A stretch of 8,878 nucleotides of DNA. Source: an uncultured bacterium. GTDB lineage: Bacteria; Bacillota; Clostridia; Oscillospirales; Acutalibacteraceae. The position numbers and the translations under genes are program-made. This document shows, piece after piece, positions 1 through 6,637 of this stretch. Each line of letters begins with the position of its first letter. The first letter of the stretch is position 1. The stretch lies in contig CAJMRT010000060.1 in NCBI GenBank assembly GCA_905215855.1, positions 1 through 8,878 on the forward strand, read 5' to 3'. The notes beneath the pieces are model-generated. The model ran no database searches. It was not told the origin of the DNA and worked only from the letters and a program-made list of their open reading frames with translations.

Positions 1-33
1 TCCAATAATGATAACAGGCAATAATTTAAACAT
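1..33 (-). CDS. N-terminus of the next glycan-operon gene (partial, cut by window edge)
   Basis: Eleven codons are visible, starting with ATG at 33 and reading MFKLLPVIIIG, open to the window edge. An AAGGA Shine-Dalgarno-like stretch lies about 12 nt upstream, and the start follows the glycosyltransferase stop by only 16 nt, so co-transcription is likely. The hydrophobic run ending in Gly fits either a first membrane segment (polymerase or flippase) or the first beta strand of a nucleotide-binding fold. NeuD/PglD-type sugar acetyltransferases often begin with a similar VIIIG strand leading to GAGGH, and such an enzyme would suit an aminotransferase/PglC operon. That identity is inference only, because the diagnostic residues are outside the window. 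Confidence 0.55.
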   Translation of the reverse strand, partial: MFKLLPVIIIG

Positions 34-49
34 TTTATTTAAAATTCCT

Positions 50-1141
50 TTATTTTAAATTTTTAATTGTGCTATCTACTATAATTCTCTTATCAAAAAC
101 ATTTTCCATATGTTTTCTCCCCGCTTTTCCCATATCTTTTCTTTTTTGATACGACAATGCAATAAATTTTTTCATACATTCATAAAGGCTATTGATATTC
201 TGTGATTCACAAAGATATCCGGTAGTTCCATCCAACACAGCTTCTTTACAACCGTGTATATTACTTGTTATCACCGGTCTACCCGAGGAGGCGCATTCTA
301 AGTTTGTATTAGCCATACCCTCGTGCCACGAAGGCAAGACAAAACAGTGTGATTTTTCTATAAAAGGTCTTACATCATTTCGGTAACCATAATAACTAAG
401 CCAACCTGCTTCAACAGCTGAATCTATCTTTTCTTTGTAATCTTCTTCATAAGAACCTAAAACATCAAGTTTACAATCAAATCCCTCGTCAATTAATCTT
501 TGCATGGCTGTGTAGAGTTCATCAAAACCTTTTTCCCGCATCACACGACCGATAAACAAAAAGCGTGTCTTTTTACAATCAACCGGGTACTCTAAATAGC
601 TATATCTATCAAGATTCACACCGGCACCGTTTAAAACACAACATCTACTATCCGGCACAATCTTTTTACTAACAATGATATTCTTATTCTCTATATTTTC
701 AAAAAAGACTACATTAGCTTTCTTGAAAGCAATTCTATACATTTTTGTGACAATACTCTGGAGCAATCCATCTTTTTGAAAAGTTGTTCCCAAACCGGTG
801 ATATTCACTGCATAATTGATTTTTTTCACTCGAGCTAAAAAGCCACCATAAATATTTGGTTTAATCGTATAAGTTAAAATATAATCCGGTTTTTCTTTAT
901 TTATTATCTTACGATAATTATTAATTAGTTTTAAATCAACTACCGGATTAATTCCTCTCCTGTCTATAGGTGTTATAATAACTTCACATCCAAGTTTTTT
1001 TATCAAATCAATTTTTCCACTATCAGGAGTGGACACAACGATACAGTACGACTTGCTTAATTCAGATAAAAGTTCGTTTCTGAAATCATACAATCCGGTG
1101 CTGCTGTTTATCAAAACAAGCATCTTTGGTTTCATACCCAT
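50..1141 (-). CDS. GT4-family glycosyltransferase (GT-B fold)
   Basis: A cytoplasmic or membrane-associated retaining glycosyltransferase that probably adds a sugar to a lipid-linked glycan intermediate. The 363 residues show the usual two-lobed GT4 plan. The N-terminal acceptor lobe contains the TIKPNIYGG stretch (about residues 92-100) and NITGLGT (113-119), typical of PglA/CapM-like enzymes. The C-terminal donor lobe begins near FLFIGRVMREKG (194-205) and holds the EX7E motif E274-E282 in HEGMANTNLE, which binds the nucleotide sugar. There is no signal peptide or clear membrane helix. The start at 1141 lies 5 nt after the stop of the ATP-grasp gene, with AAAGGA overlapping that gene's end; a second in-frame ATG at 1135 is worse placed. 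By eye, parts of this gene are AT-richer than its neighbours, as is common in exchangeable glycan genes. Donor and acceptor sugars cannot be told from the sequence. Confidence 0.9.
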   Translation of the reverse strand: MGMKPKMLVLINSSTGLYDFRNELLSELSKSYCIVVSTPDSGKIDLIKKLGCEVIITPIDRRGINPVVDLKLINNYRKIINKEKPDYILTYTIKPNIYGGFLARVKKINYAVNITGLGTTFQKDGLLQSIVTKMYRIAFKKANVVFFENIENKNIIVSKKIVPDSRCCVLNGAGVNLDRYSYLEYPVDCKKTRFLFIGRVMREKGFDELYTAMQRLIDEGFDCKLDVLGSYEEDYKEKIDSAVEAGWLSYYGYRNDVRPFIEKSHCFVLPSWHEGMANTNLECASSGRPVITSNIHGCKEAVLDGTTGYLCESQNINSLYECMKKFIALSYQKRKDMGKAGRKHMENVFDKRIIVDSTIKNLK

Positions 1142-1146
1142 AATAC

Positions 1147-2118
1147 TCAGGATTCCTTTATCATAATCTCATTATATTTCATCATATAGACATTTTCTTT
1201 GTAATTGCCGATAACATCGGAATTTACAATTCCGTTAAGATTATTTACAATCAATTTCATATGGTCTGCGCCACATTCATAGGCATGCGGATAGCCTCCG
1301 CCGAAACGAGGATTTACTTCGGAAATATAATACTCACCGTTGATTTCAAAAATATCTATATCAATCTGACCCCTCCAGCCACTTTCATTTACAAACTTTT
1401 TAATAAGCTCAAAAAGCTTCTCATCTTTAAACGATACAGATTTATCGGTCTCTCCGGCACGCATAACAATTTTCTTTTTGGTAAATACCGAAACCAATTC
1501 TCCGCTCAACAGGTCAATATAACAGTCTGCACCTATCTCCTGACCGTCAAGATACTCCTGAATCATAAGATTGTCAGAGTGATTAAACAACAAATCTACC
1601 GTTTCATTGTCGAATACTTTGCTTATTGCAATTGAGGCACTGCCCCTTACAGGCTTTACAAAGACAGGATAATTTGCTTTACCTGTCTTTACATCAGCAA
1701 AGAACTCATTCTTATCAACATAGCTTTTTGCACAATTGTAACCGTGACTTCTAAGCCATTCAAACATCTGCATTTTATCAAGAGCTCTTTCGCATAATTC
1801 GTACGATGAACCGATTACAGTTGTTCCTACAGCCTTGAATTTATCTTCATTTTCAGCCAAAAGAGAAAGCTCCGGATCAATAAGCGAAAGTACTCCGCTG
1901 ATATTTTCCTTTTTGCATATATCAAGAATTATGTCGATGTATCCAGGTTCGGTTATCCTCGGAACAATGTAATACTTATCCGCCTCGTATATAGCAGGAG
2001 CAATTGTACTCATATCCGTAGCAATAACCCTACCATTTCCACTGAGGTTTTTCTTAAAATACTGAACGATTTTATTTCTTGTTCCTGCACTTAAAATTAA
2101 TATATTTATAGGTTTCAT
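1147..2118 (-). CDS. ATP-grasp ligase (CarB-like, stand-alone)
   Basis: ATP-grasp enzymes activate a carboxylate as an acyl phosphate and join it to an amine or thiol. This 323-residue protein has a Rossmann-like pre-ATP-grasp domain at the N-terminus (NILILSAGT, residues 4-13), then the ATP-grasp core. Visible elements are YPVFVKPVRGSAS (150-162, with ATP-contacting K155), the hinge IQEYLDGQEIGAD (186-198) and the metal/ATP site QIDID...EVNPRFGGG (251-275; E267, N269, R271). It resembles one half of the synthetase region of carbamoyl-phosphate synthase large subunit, but it is far too short to be CarB and lacks the paired domains. Its ATG overlaps the stop of the sugar transferase gene (ATGA at 2115-2118), so translation is probably coupled. 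In a glycan operon with an aminotransferase, a plausible role is forming an amide between an amino sugar and an amino or organic acid. The substrates are unknown. Confidence 0.88.
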   Translation of the reverse strand: MKPINILILSAGTRNKIVQYFKKNLSGNGRVIATDMSTIAPAIYEADKYYIVPRITEPGYIDIILDICKKENISGVLSLIDPELSLLAENEDKFKAVGTTVIGSSYELCERALDKMQMFEWLRSHGYNCAKSYVDKNEFFADVKTGKANYPVFVKPVRGSASIAISKVFDNETVDLLFNHSDNLMIQEYLDGQEIGADCYIDLLSGELVSVFTKKKIVMRAGETDKSVSFKDEKLFELIKKFVNESGWRGQIDIDIFEINGEYYISEVNPRFGGGYPHAYECGADHMKLIVNNLNGIVNSDVIGNYKENVYMMKYNEIMIKES

Positions 2119-2783
2119 ATTGCATCTGCCTTCTTGAGTTGCTCCATTTTCTGTTTTCTTTCTTCTGCAAAATTTGATTCCACAACATGGGTATCAACTG
2201 AAATATTATCTCTTTTCACAACCTGCACGAAAGTCATGAAGAGAATTTTTACATCAAACAAAAAACTGACTTTTCTTGAATATTCTACATCCTTCTTCAA
2301 TCGATTATCCCAACCGATAAAGTTTCTTCCGTTTACCTGAGCCCAACCCGTCAGTCCGGGTCTTACGGTATGGCGAAGTTGCTCTTCCTCTGTATAATAT
2401 GGCAAATATGAAACGAGCAGTGGTCTCGGTCCTACAAAAGCCATATCACCTTTTAGAATATTTATCAGTTCAGGAAGTTCATCAAGGCTTGTTGAACGAA
2501 GAAAACTGCCGAACTTTGTAAGCCTTACTTCATCGGGAAGAAGGTTGCCGTTTTCATCACGCTCATCAGTCATAGTTCTGAATTTATAAAGCTTAAAAAT
2601 TTTCTCATTTTTACCCGGTCTTTCCTGTTTAAAAAGGACAGGACTGCCAAGTTTTGTTTTTACCAGAATTGCAAGAATAGCATATAGCCAACAAAATAAA
2701 ATCAAAAAAAGTAAAGAGCACAAAAATCCAAAACAGCGTTTTATGTATTTAGCATATATCCCCTGCTTATATTCAACTGTCAT
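2115..2783 (-). CDS. Phosphoglycosyl transferase, PglC/WbaP family (initiating sugar transferase)
   Basis: A monotopic membrane enzyme that transfers a sugar-1-phosphate from a UDP sugar to undecaprenyl phosphate, starting glycan assembly on the inner membrane face. With the start at 2783 the protein is 222 residues, close to the PglC size, so it is the short form without the extra membrane region of WbaP. A hydrophobic re-entrant helix spans about residues 18-43. It is followed by KLYKFRTM, the catalytic Asp-Glu pair in TSLDELPEL (D101, E102), GDMAFVGPRP and RPGLTGWAQVNGR (141-153), all hallmark motifs. The C-terminus is basic and charged. An in-frame TTG at 2795 gives 4 more residues, but GGGGTG just before ATG 2783 works as the Shine-Dalgarno site and lies inside that extension, so ATG is preferred. 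The gene follows the aminotransferase by 21 nt and overlaps the ATP-grasp gene by 4 nt. The sugar handled is not readable; neighbouring genes suggest an amino sugar. Confidence 0.93.
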   Translation of the reverse strand: MTVEYKQGIYAKYIKRCFGFLCSLLFLILFCWLYAILAILVKTKLGSPVLFKQERPGKNEKIFKLYKFRTMTDERDENGNLLPDEVRLTKFGSFLRSTSLDELPELINILKGDMAFVGPRPLLVSYLPYYTEEEQLRHTVRPGLTGWAQVNGRNFIGWDNRLKKDVEYSRKVSFLFDVKILFMTFVQVVKRDNISVDTHVVESNFAEERKQKMEQLKKADAI

Positions 2784-2804
2784 AAAGCACCCCAAAAGAA
2801 AATT

Positions 2805-3995
2805 TTATTCAAAACAACTCTTAATAATGTCAATGACAATATTCTGCTGTTCTTCCGTCATCTTTATATCGCTCGGCAGGCACAGACCTCTATTAAAAAT
2901 ATCTGCCGCAACATCTGTTGTGTCTTCTGCGGAAATAAACTTATATCCCTCAAAAATCGGCTGCATATGCATAGGTTTCCAGATCGGGCGGGATTCAATG
3001 TTATACTTAGCAAGTGTTTCTCTTATCTCATCAGGGCAGGATTTGCCTTTACAGGAAACATATTTGCAATCAAACTTTCCTCTTTTTTGTTCACACATCG
3101 CATCAGGGTTCACAGTAAGACAACTAAGCCAAAAATTAGGTTTTGAGCAATCGAGGAACGGATTCATCTGAACGGGCAGTTCTTTAAATCCCTCCTTATA
3201 CCTCAAATATATTTTTCTCTTTTTGTCAATATTCTCATCAAGATGTAAAAGCTGACCTCTGCCGATACCGGCAACGATGTTTGACATTCTGTAATTGTAC
3301 CCCAAATCCTCGTGCTGATACCATGGAGCCGGTTCTCTTGATTGTGTTGACCATTTTCTTGCGAGCTTTGCAGCATCTTCGTCATCTGTCAATAACATTC
3401 CGCCTCCTGATGTCGTGATAATCTTATTACCATTGAATGATATTGCATTATATTTTCCAAATGTGCCGGTCTGTCTTTCCTTGTATGTAGCACCAAGCGA
3501 CTCCGCAGCATCCTCAATAAGAACGGCACCGTTTTCATCACAAATTCTCTTGATTTCATCAAGTTTCGCAGGAGTTCCGTACAAATTGGCTACAATTACT
3601 ACTTTAGTATCGGGGTACAGTTCAAAAGCTTTTTTTAAAGCAACAGGATTCATATTCCATGTGTCTGTCTCGCTGTCAATAAAAATCTGTTCCGCATGTT
3701 CATAGGAAACAGGATTAACCGTTGCATCAAATGTCATATCGGAACAGAACACTGTATCTCCCTGCTTAACACCTGCCAATTTTACAGCGAGATGCAGCGC
3801 AGAAGTACCTGAAGCGAGAGCCACCGACTTTTTACAACCTACATATTCGGCAATTCCCCTTTCAAGCTGATTTAAATTTTCACCAACAGTTGATACCCAG
3901 TTAGTATCAAAAGCTTCTTTTACATACATTCTTTCCTCACCATACATTGTAGGTGAAGCAAGCCAAAGCTTATTCTCAAAAGCTTTAAATTTCAT
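2805..3995 (-). CDS. DegT/DnrJ/EryC1/StrS-family aminotransferase (nucleotide-sugar aminotransferase)
   Basis: A PLP enzyme that puts an amino group on a keto nucleotide sugar, as PglE does for UDP-4-keto sugars. From ATG 3995 it has 396 residues, normal for the family. Visible features are the N-terminal AFDTNWVSTVG segment, the phosphate-binding ASGTSALHLA (about 61-70), the PLP ring contact in LIEDAAES (D162), and the Schiff-base lysine K191 in SFNGNKIITTSGGG. Near the C-terminus IWKPMHMQP and RGLCLPSD are typical of the PglE-like branch. Between about residues 297 and 325 there is a lysine- and cysteine-rich insertion with four cysteines spaced CX8CX4CX4C. An ATG at 4004 adds 3 residues, but GAGGG lies directly against it, whereas it sits about 10 nt from ATG 3995, so the shorter start is chosen. 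This is the first gene of the operon, after a probable promoter at 4088-4116. The 4,6-dehydratase needed to supply its substrate is not in the window. Confidence 0.93.
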   Translation of the reverse strand: MKFKAFENKLWLASPTMYGEERMYVKEAFDTNWVSTVGENLNQLERGIAEYVGCKKSVALASGTSALHLAVKLAGVKQGDTVFCSDMTFDATVNPVSYEHAEQIFIDSETDTWNMNPVALKKAFELYPDTKVVIVANLYGTPAKLDEIKRICDENGAVLIEDAAESLGATYKERQTGTFGKYNAISFNGNKIITTSGGGMLLTDDEDAAKLARKWSTQSREPAPWYQHEDLGYNYRMSNIVAGIGRGQLLHLDENIDKKRKIYLRYKEGFKELPVQMNPFLDCSKPNFWLSCLTVNPDAMCEQKRGKFDCKYVSCKGKSCPDEIRETLAKYNIESRPIWKPMHMQPIFEGYKFISAEDTTDVAADIFNRGLCLPSDIKMTEEQQNIVIDIIKSCFE

Positions 3996-4068
3996 CGTAC
4001 CCATACCCTCAAACTTAAATGTCTTAGTCTACAATATTAGAAATTTTTATTTTACTACTAAACGCACT

Positions 4069-4118
4069 TACGCAATATACCTTTGTAATTGTAACACAAG
4101 AAATGGCAATACGCAATA
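4069..4118. repeat. 9-bp direct repeat TACGCAATA around the operon promoter
   Basis: TACGCAATA occurs at 4069-4077 and again at 4110-4118, start-to-start 41 bp, roughly four helical turns. The upstream copy overlaps the proposed -35 box and the other lies just past the expected start of transcription. A shorter TACGCAA occurs at 4294-4300. This layout could form an operator pair, but chance recurrence in AT-rich DNA is not excluded. Confidence 0.35.
4088..4116 (-). promoter_or_regulatory. Probable promoter of the glycan operon
   Basis: On the minus strand a TACAAT -10 box (4088-4093) is preceded by TG one base upstream (extended -10) and, 17 nt further up, by TTGCGT (4111-4116), a weak -35 box. 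Transcription would begin near 4080 and leave a leader of about 85 nt before ATG 3995. The extended -10 may compensate for the poor -35. The -35 lies inside one copy of a 9-bp direct repeat. Confidence 0.5.
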
Positions 4119-4131
4119 AAAAAAGGAGAAT

Positions 4132-4176
4132 ATGGGAAAAGAAACTAAGGAAAAGGTGATTTTTGACAAAATCTAG
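4132..4176 (+). CDS. Possible 14-codon plus-strand mini-ORF or gene remnant
   Basis: ATG at 4132 opens a short frame reading MGKETKEKVIFDKI and ends with TAG. It is preceded by AAAAGGAG, a good Shine-Dalgarno match though only 3 nt from the ATG, which is closer than ideal. The peptide is charged and lysine-rich, loosely like the start of some TetR-type regulators, but it stops before any domain could form. It is divergent from the glycan operon. It could be a leader peptide, the remnant of a decayed regulator, or chance. Confidence 0.2.
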   Translation: MGKETKEKVIFDKI

Positions 4177-4191
4177 GAATAATTATGTAAA
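4163..4191 (+). promoter_or_regulatory. Possible plus-strand promoter
   Basis: A perfect TTGACA (4163-4168) is followed after 17 nt by TGTAAA (4186-4191), a four-of-six match to the -10 consensus. Transcription would start near 4198 and run into the hairpin at 4303-4330, which on this strand is followed by AAAATTTTTT. No gene lies between, so a short RNA of about 140 nt ending near the recQ stop codon is possible. In DNA this AT-rich, chance matches are frequent. Confidence 0.25.
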
Positions 4192-4210
4192 TTTTTGCCA
4201 TAGTTACGGG

Positions 4211-4228
4211 TTATTTTCACTAAAATAA
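4211..4228. repeat. Small perfect inverted repeat in the intergenic gap
   Basis: TTATTTT (4211-4217) and AAAATAA (4222-4228) form a 7-bp stem with a 4-base loop. It lies within the 4192-4300 stretch, which otherwise shows only AT-rich sequence and no supported gene. It could be a regulator site or a weak RNA hairpin. Confidence 0.3.
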
Positions 4229-4302
4229 GTTGATGTTATAATTAGTTTTAGTCATTTTATGCAAAATTTGTCATGAAATATAAGTAAAAAACATACGCAA
4301 AC

Positions 4303-4330
4303 ACCCTCACGATTACAAAACCGTGAGGGT
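4303..4330 (-). terminator. Hairpin terminator after recQ (possibly bidirectional)
   Basis: ACCCTCACG (4303-4311) pairs perfectly with CGTGAGGGT (4322-4330) around a 10-nt loop. It lies about 30 nt past the recQ stop. On the minus strand the stem is followed by GTTTG and, a little later, by a six-T run. On the plus strand it is followed by AAAATTTTTT, so it may also stop plus-strand transcripts. Confidence 0.7.
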
Positions 4331-4360
4331 AAAATTTTTTGTATATTATAAAAATTTTGA

Positions 4361-6166
4361 TTATCTGAATTTTGCGATTTCTTCAAGAAACTCTTTGCCG
4401 AATTTTTCGAGTTTTGTTCTGCCCACACCTGAAACTTCAAGCATTTCATCAGGCGTTTTGGGGCATTTTTTGCACATATCAATCAGCGTTGCATCGGTGA
4501 AAATAACATAAGCAGGAACGCTCTTTTTTGACGCAATACTTTTTCGCAAAGCCTTGAGTGCATCGAGCATTTCGGAATTGACAGGCACTTCGGGGCGGTG
4601 CGTTTTAACAACCTTTTCGGAGTTTTCAACTTTCTTCATCACAAGCCGTTCCCGTCCAAAAAGCACATCTCTGCTCTTTGGCAAAAGCTTTAGAACCTCG
4701 GTTTCATTGTCGGCTGAAATATACTCCTTTTCGGCAAGAAAGTCGATTGTACCGAAAATATGCCTTGCCGTAACCTCTTTCATTATTCCGTAGGTTGACT
4801 GATTGTTAAGCTCTGCTTTTAGGATTTTCTCGCCTTTACTGCCCTTTAACACATCACAAATCACGGTTTTGCCGTACTTTTGTCCTGTTCTTGCAATACA
4901 CGACATAATTTTTTGAGCGTCAATTGTGACATCAACAAGCTTGTGAACGGAAAGGCAGTTGGAGCATTTTCCGCAGTAAGCCTTTTTATCACCTCCGAAA
5001 TACCGCAGAATAAACCCACGCAGACAATCGTTTGTTGTGCTGTAAAAGGTCATATATTTTAAGCGTTCAAAATCACGCTCACGAATTTGCTCGTTTTCTT
5101 CAATTGTAAGCTCATCGTTTCCCTCGGAATTTTCAATCATAAAGCGATTTAGGCGAACATCCTTAGGACTGTAGAGCAAAATACAATCAGCTTCACCGCC
5201 GTCACGACCTGCCCGTCCTGCCTCTTGATAGTAGCTTTCAATGTTTTTCGGCATATTGTAATGGATTACATATGTAACATTTGACTTGTCAATTCCCATA
5301 CCGAAAGCATTGGTTGCAACCATAATATTTTTTCGGTCAAAAACGAAATCCTCCTGATTTTTCCTGCGTTCGTATTCATCAAGTCCTGCGTGATATCTTG
5401 TAGCCGAAAAGCCGTTATCGCAGAGCAATTCGCAGACAGATTCAACATTTTTTCGGGTTGCACAATAGACAATTCCCGACCTGTCGCCACGCTCCCGAAT
5501 GAGGTCAATAAGCTTTTCGTCCTTTGATGATGATTTTATTACGCCAAAGAAAAGGTTAGGACGGTCAAATCCCGTTGTAATTTCAAACGGATTTTCAAGC
5601 CTGAGAATTTTCTTTATATCTTCTTTTACATCATTCGTAGCCGTTGCGGTGAATGCTCCGACAATCGGACGATTTGCAAGGCTTTCAACAAATGAAATAA
5701 TTTTGAGGTAACTCGGTCTGAAATCCTGTCCCCATTGTGAAACGCAGTGAGCCTCATCAACTGCAACCATTGAGATTTTTACCTTTTTACAGGTGTCGAG
5801 AAATCCGTCAGTCAACAGCCTTTCGGGTGCAACATAGATGATTTTGTATTTTCCGTGTTCAACATTTGAAAGCACTCGCAGAAATTGCGGATATGAAAGG
5901 GAGCTGTTTATGTATGCCGCAGGAACTCCCGACTGAACAAGTGAGCCGACCTGATCCTTCATAAGCGAAATCAGAGGTGACACAACAATTGTCACCCCGT
6001 CAAAAAGTAATGCGGGAATCTGATAGCACATAGACTTGCCCGCACCTGTGGGCATAATGCAAAGTGCATCTCTGCCGTCAAGCAAAGCGTCAACTATCTG
6101 TTCCTGTCCGTCTCTGAAAGAATCGTGTCCGAAGTAATCTTTTAACACGCTTAATTTATCACTCAT
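4361..6166 (-). CDS. recQ: ATP-dependent DNA helicase RecQ
   Basis: A superfamily 2 3'-to-5' DNA helicase acting in recombination, fork repair and resolving branched DNA. From ATG 6166 it has 601 residues, the usual full length. In order: a Q-motif-like start (LKDYFGHDSFRDGQ, 8-21), Walker A PTGAGKS (39-45), DEAH box 137-140 followed by the aromatic-rich CVSQWGQDFRPSY loop, TATAT motif III (173-177), motif VI QEAGRAGRDG (314-323), and zinc-binding Cys381, Cys398, Cys401 and Cys404. The RQC winged-helix region follows (about 415-510), then a C-terminal HRDC domain (531-601). All key residues are present, so it should be active. An upstream ATG at 6187 overlaps the stop of the preceding gene (ATGA) and adds 7 residues but has no good Shine-Dalgarno site. 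ATG 6166 has AAGGG 7-8 nt upstream and matches the family's usual N-terminus, so it is preferred. It is co-transcribed with the DUF4186 gene. Confidence 0.97.
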   Translation of the reverse strand: MSDKLSVLKDYFGHDSFRDGQEQIVDALLDGRDALCIMPTGAGKSMCYQIPALLFDGVTIVVSPLISLMKDQVGSLVQSGVPAAYINSSLSYPQFLRVLSNVEHGKYKIIYVAPERLLTDGFLDTCKKVKISMVAVDEAHCVSQWGQDFRPSYLKIISFVESLANRPIVGAFTATATNDVKEDIKKILRLENPFEITTGFDRPNLFFGVIKSSSKDEKLIDLIRERGDRSGIVYCATRKNVESVCELLCDNGFSATRYHAGLDEYERRKNQEDFVFDRKNIMVATNAFGMGIDKSNVTYVIHYNMPKNIESYYQEAGRAGRDGGEADCILLYSPKDVRLNRFMIENSEGNDELTIEENEQIRERDFERLKYMTFYSTTNDCLRGFILRYFGGDKKAYCGKCSNCLSVHKLVDVTIDAQKIMSCIARTGQKYGKTVICDVLKGSKGEKILKAELNNQSTYGIMKEVTARHIFGTIDFLAEKEYISADNETEVLKLLPKSRDVLFGRERLVMKKVENSEKVVKTHRPEVPVNSEMLDALKALRKSIASKKSVPAYVIFTDATLIDMCKKCPKTPDEMLEVSGVGRTKLEKFGKEFLEEIAKFR

Positions 6167-6183
6167 CTTTTTGCCCTTATCTA

Positions 6184-6558
6184 TCATTCTTTATTGGAAT
6201 TATAATCATTATATTCCCTTTCAATCCAAGCCATAAGCAGATTTACAATTTTCTGCTGTTCGACCTCGTTAAGCTGTTTATCCCTTGCAACTCTGTACCA
6301 CTTGTTAAGACACCCTCTGCAACAACAGGCACAGGCGTGTTGTGCGATAAAAACAGGGTGTCCCCTCATGGGCGTTTGCTTTCCGTCATTCGGAATATAT
6401 TTTGGTGCAAGCCGTGTTCTGACAAAATCTTCTGCATGGGAGCGGATTTTATTCATTCCCTTTTCATTTATATAGTCAATGTCCTTTTGCTTTAAATGAA
6501 ACCGACTGCGAAAATCCGACTTTTTCAGTTTATCAAGTGCCTCATCTATTGTTTGCAT
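6184..6558 (-). CDS. DUF4186 family protein
   Basis: A 124-residue soluble protein whose pattern matches DUF4186, a family of unknown function. Recognisable conserved parts are FRSRFHL (16-22), the HAEDFVRTRLAP helix (41-52), NDGKQTPMRGHPVF (57-70) and the His/Cys cluster QHACACCCRGC (73-83), then a C-terminal helix with the MAWIERE stretch. The dense cysteines (76, 78, 79, 80, 83) with His67 and His74 suggest metal binding, which is inference. The ATG at 6558 has GAAGG about 8 nt upstream. A near-consensus promoter at 6590-6618 starts the unit, and the stop overlaps an in-frame upstream ATG of recQ. No signal peptide or membrane helix is visible. The pairing with recQ hints at a nucleic-acid role but proves none. 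Confidence 0.88.
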   Translation of the reverse strand: MQTIDEALDKLKKSDFRSRFHLKQKDIDYINEKGMNKIRSHAEDFVRTRLAPKYIPNDGKQTPMRGHPVFIAQHACACCCRGCLNKWYRVARDKQLNEVEQQKIVNLLMAWIEREYNDYNSNKE

Positions 6559-6588
6559 TGTTTATGCCTTCTTTTATGTTTATGCCTT
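6559..6588 (-). repeat. 12-bp direct repeat in the DUF4186-recQ leader, carrying the ribosome site
   Basis: On the minus strand AAGGCATAAACA occurs twice, at 6577-6588 and 6559-6570, with an 18-bp period. The copy next to the ATG supplies the AAGG ribosome site. The other falls at the expected start of transcription. It probably arose by a small tandem duplication. Confidence 0.6.
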
Positions 6589-6589
6589 A

Positions 6590-6618
6590 ATTATAACCAA
6601 ACAAAATATGAATATCAA
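6590..6618 (-). promoter_or_regulatory. Promoter of the DUF4186-recQ operon
   Basis: On the minus strand TTGATA (6613-6618) and a perfect TATAAT (6590-6595) are separated by 17 nt, an almost ideal sigma-A promoter. Transcription would begin near 6583, giving a leader of only about 25 nt. No SOS-type operator was recognised around it. Confidence 0.85.
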
Positions 6619-6637
6619 GGATTAAATCTGCAACAAA

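Noticed and set aside
1147..2118. ATP-grasp gene as carB (carbamoyl-phosphate synthase)
   Set aside because: At 323 residues it holds one ATP-grasp unit and no second half or allosteric domain, and it sits in a glycan operon without carA or pyrimidine genes.
2743..3171. 142-codon plus-strand open frame
   Set aside because: It lies antisense to the end of the aminotransferase gene and the start of the sugar transferase gene, both of which carry clear family motifs. It is a shadow frame.
4005..4302. CRISPR array or riboswitch in the large intergenic gap
   Set aside because: The repeats are too short and too few for CRISPR, and no known riboswitch core is recognisable.
5266..5508. Minus-strand 80-codon frame inside recQ
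   Set aside because: It is out of frame with the intact helicase motifs, so it is a shadow rather than a nested gene.
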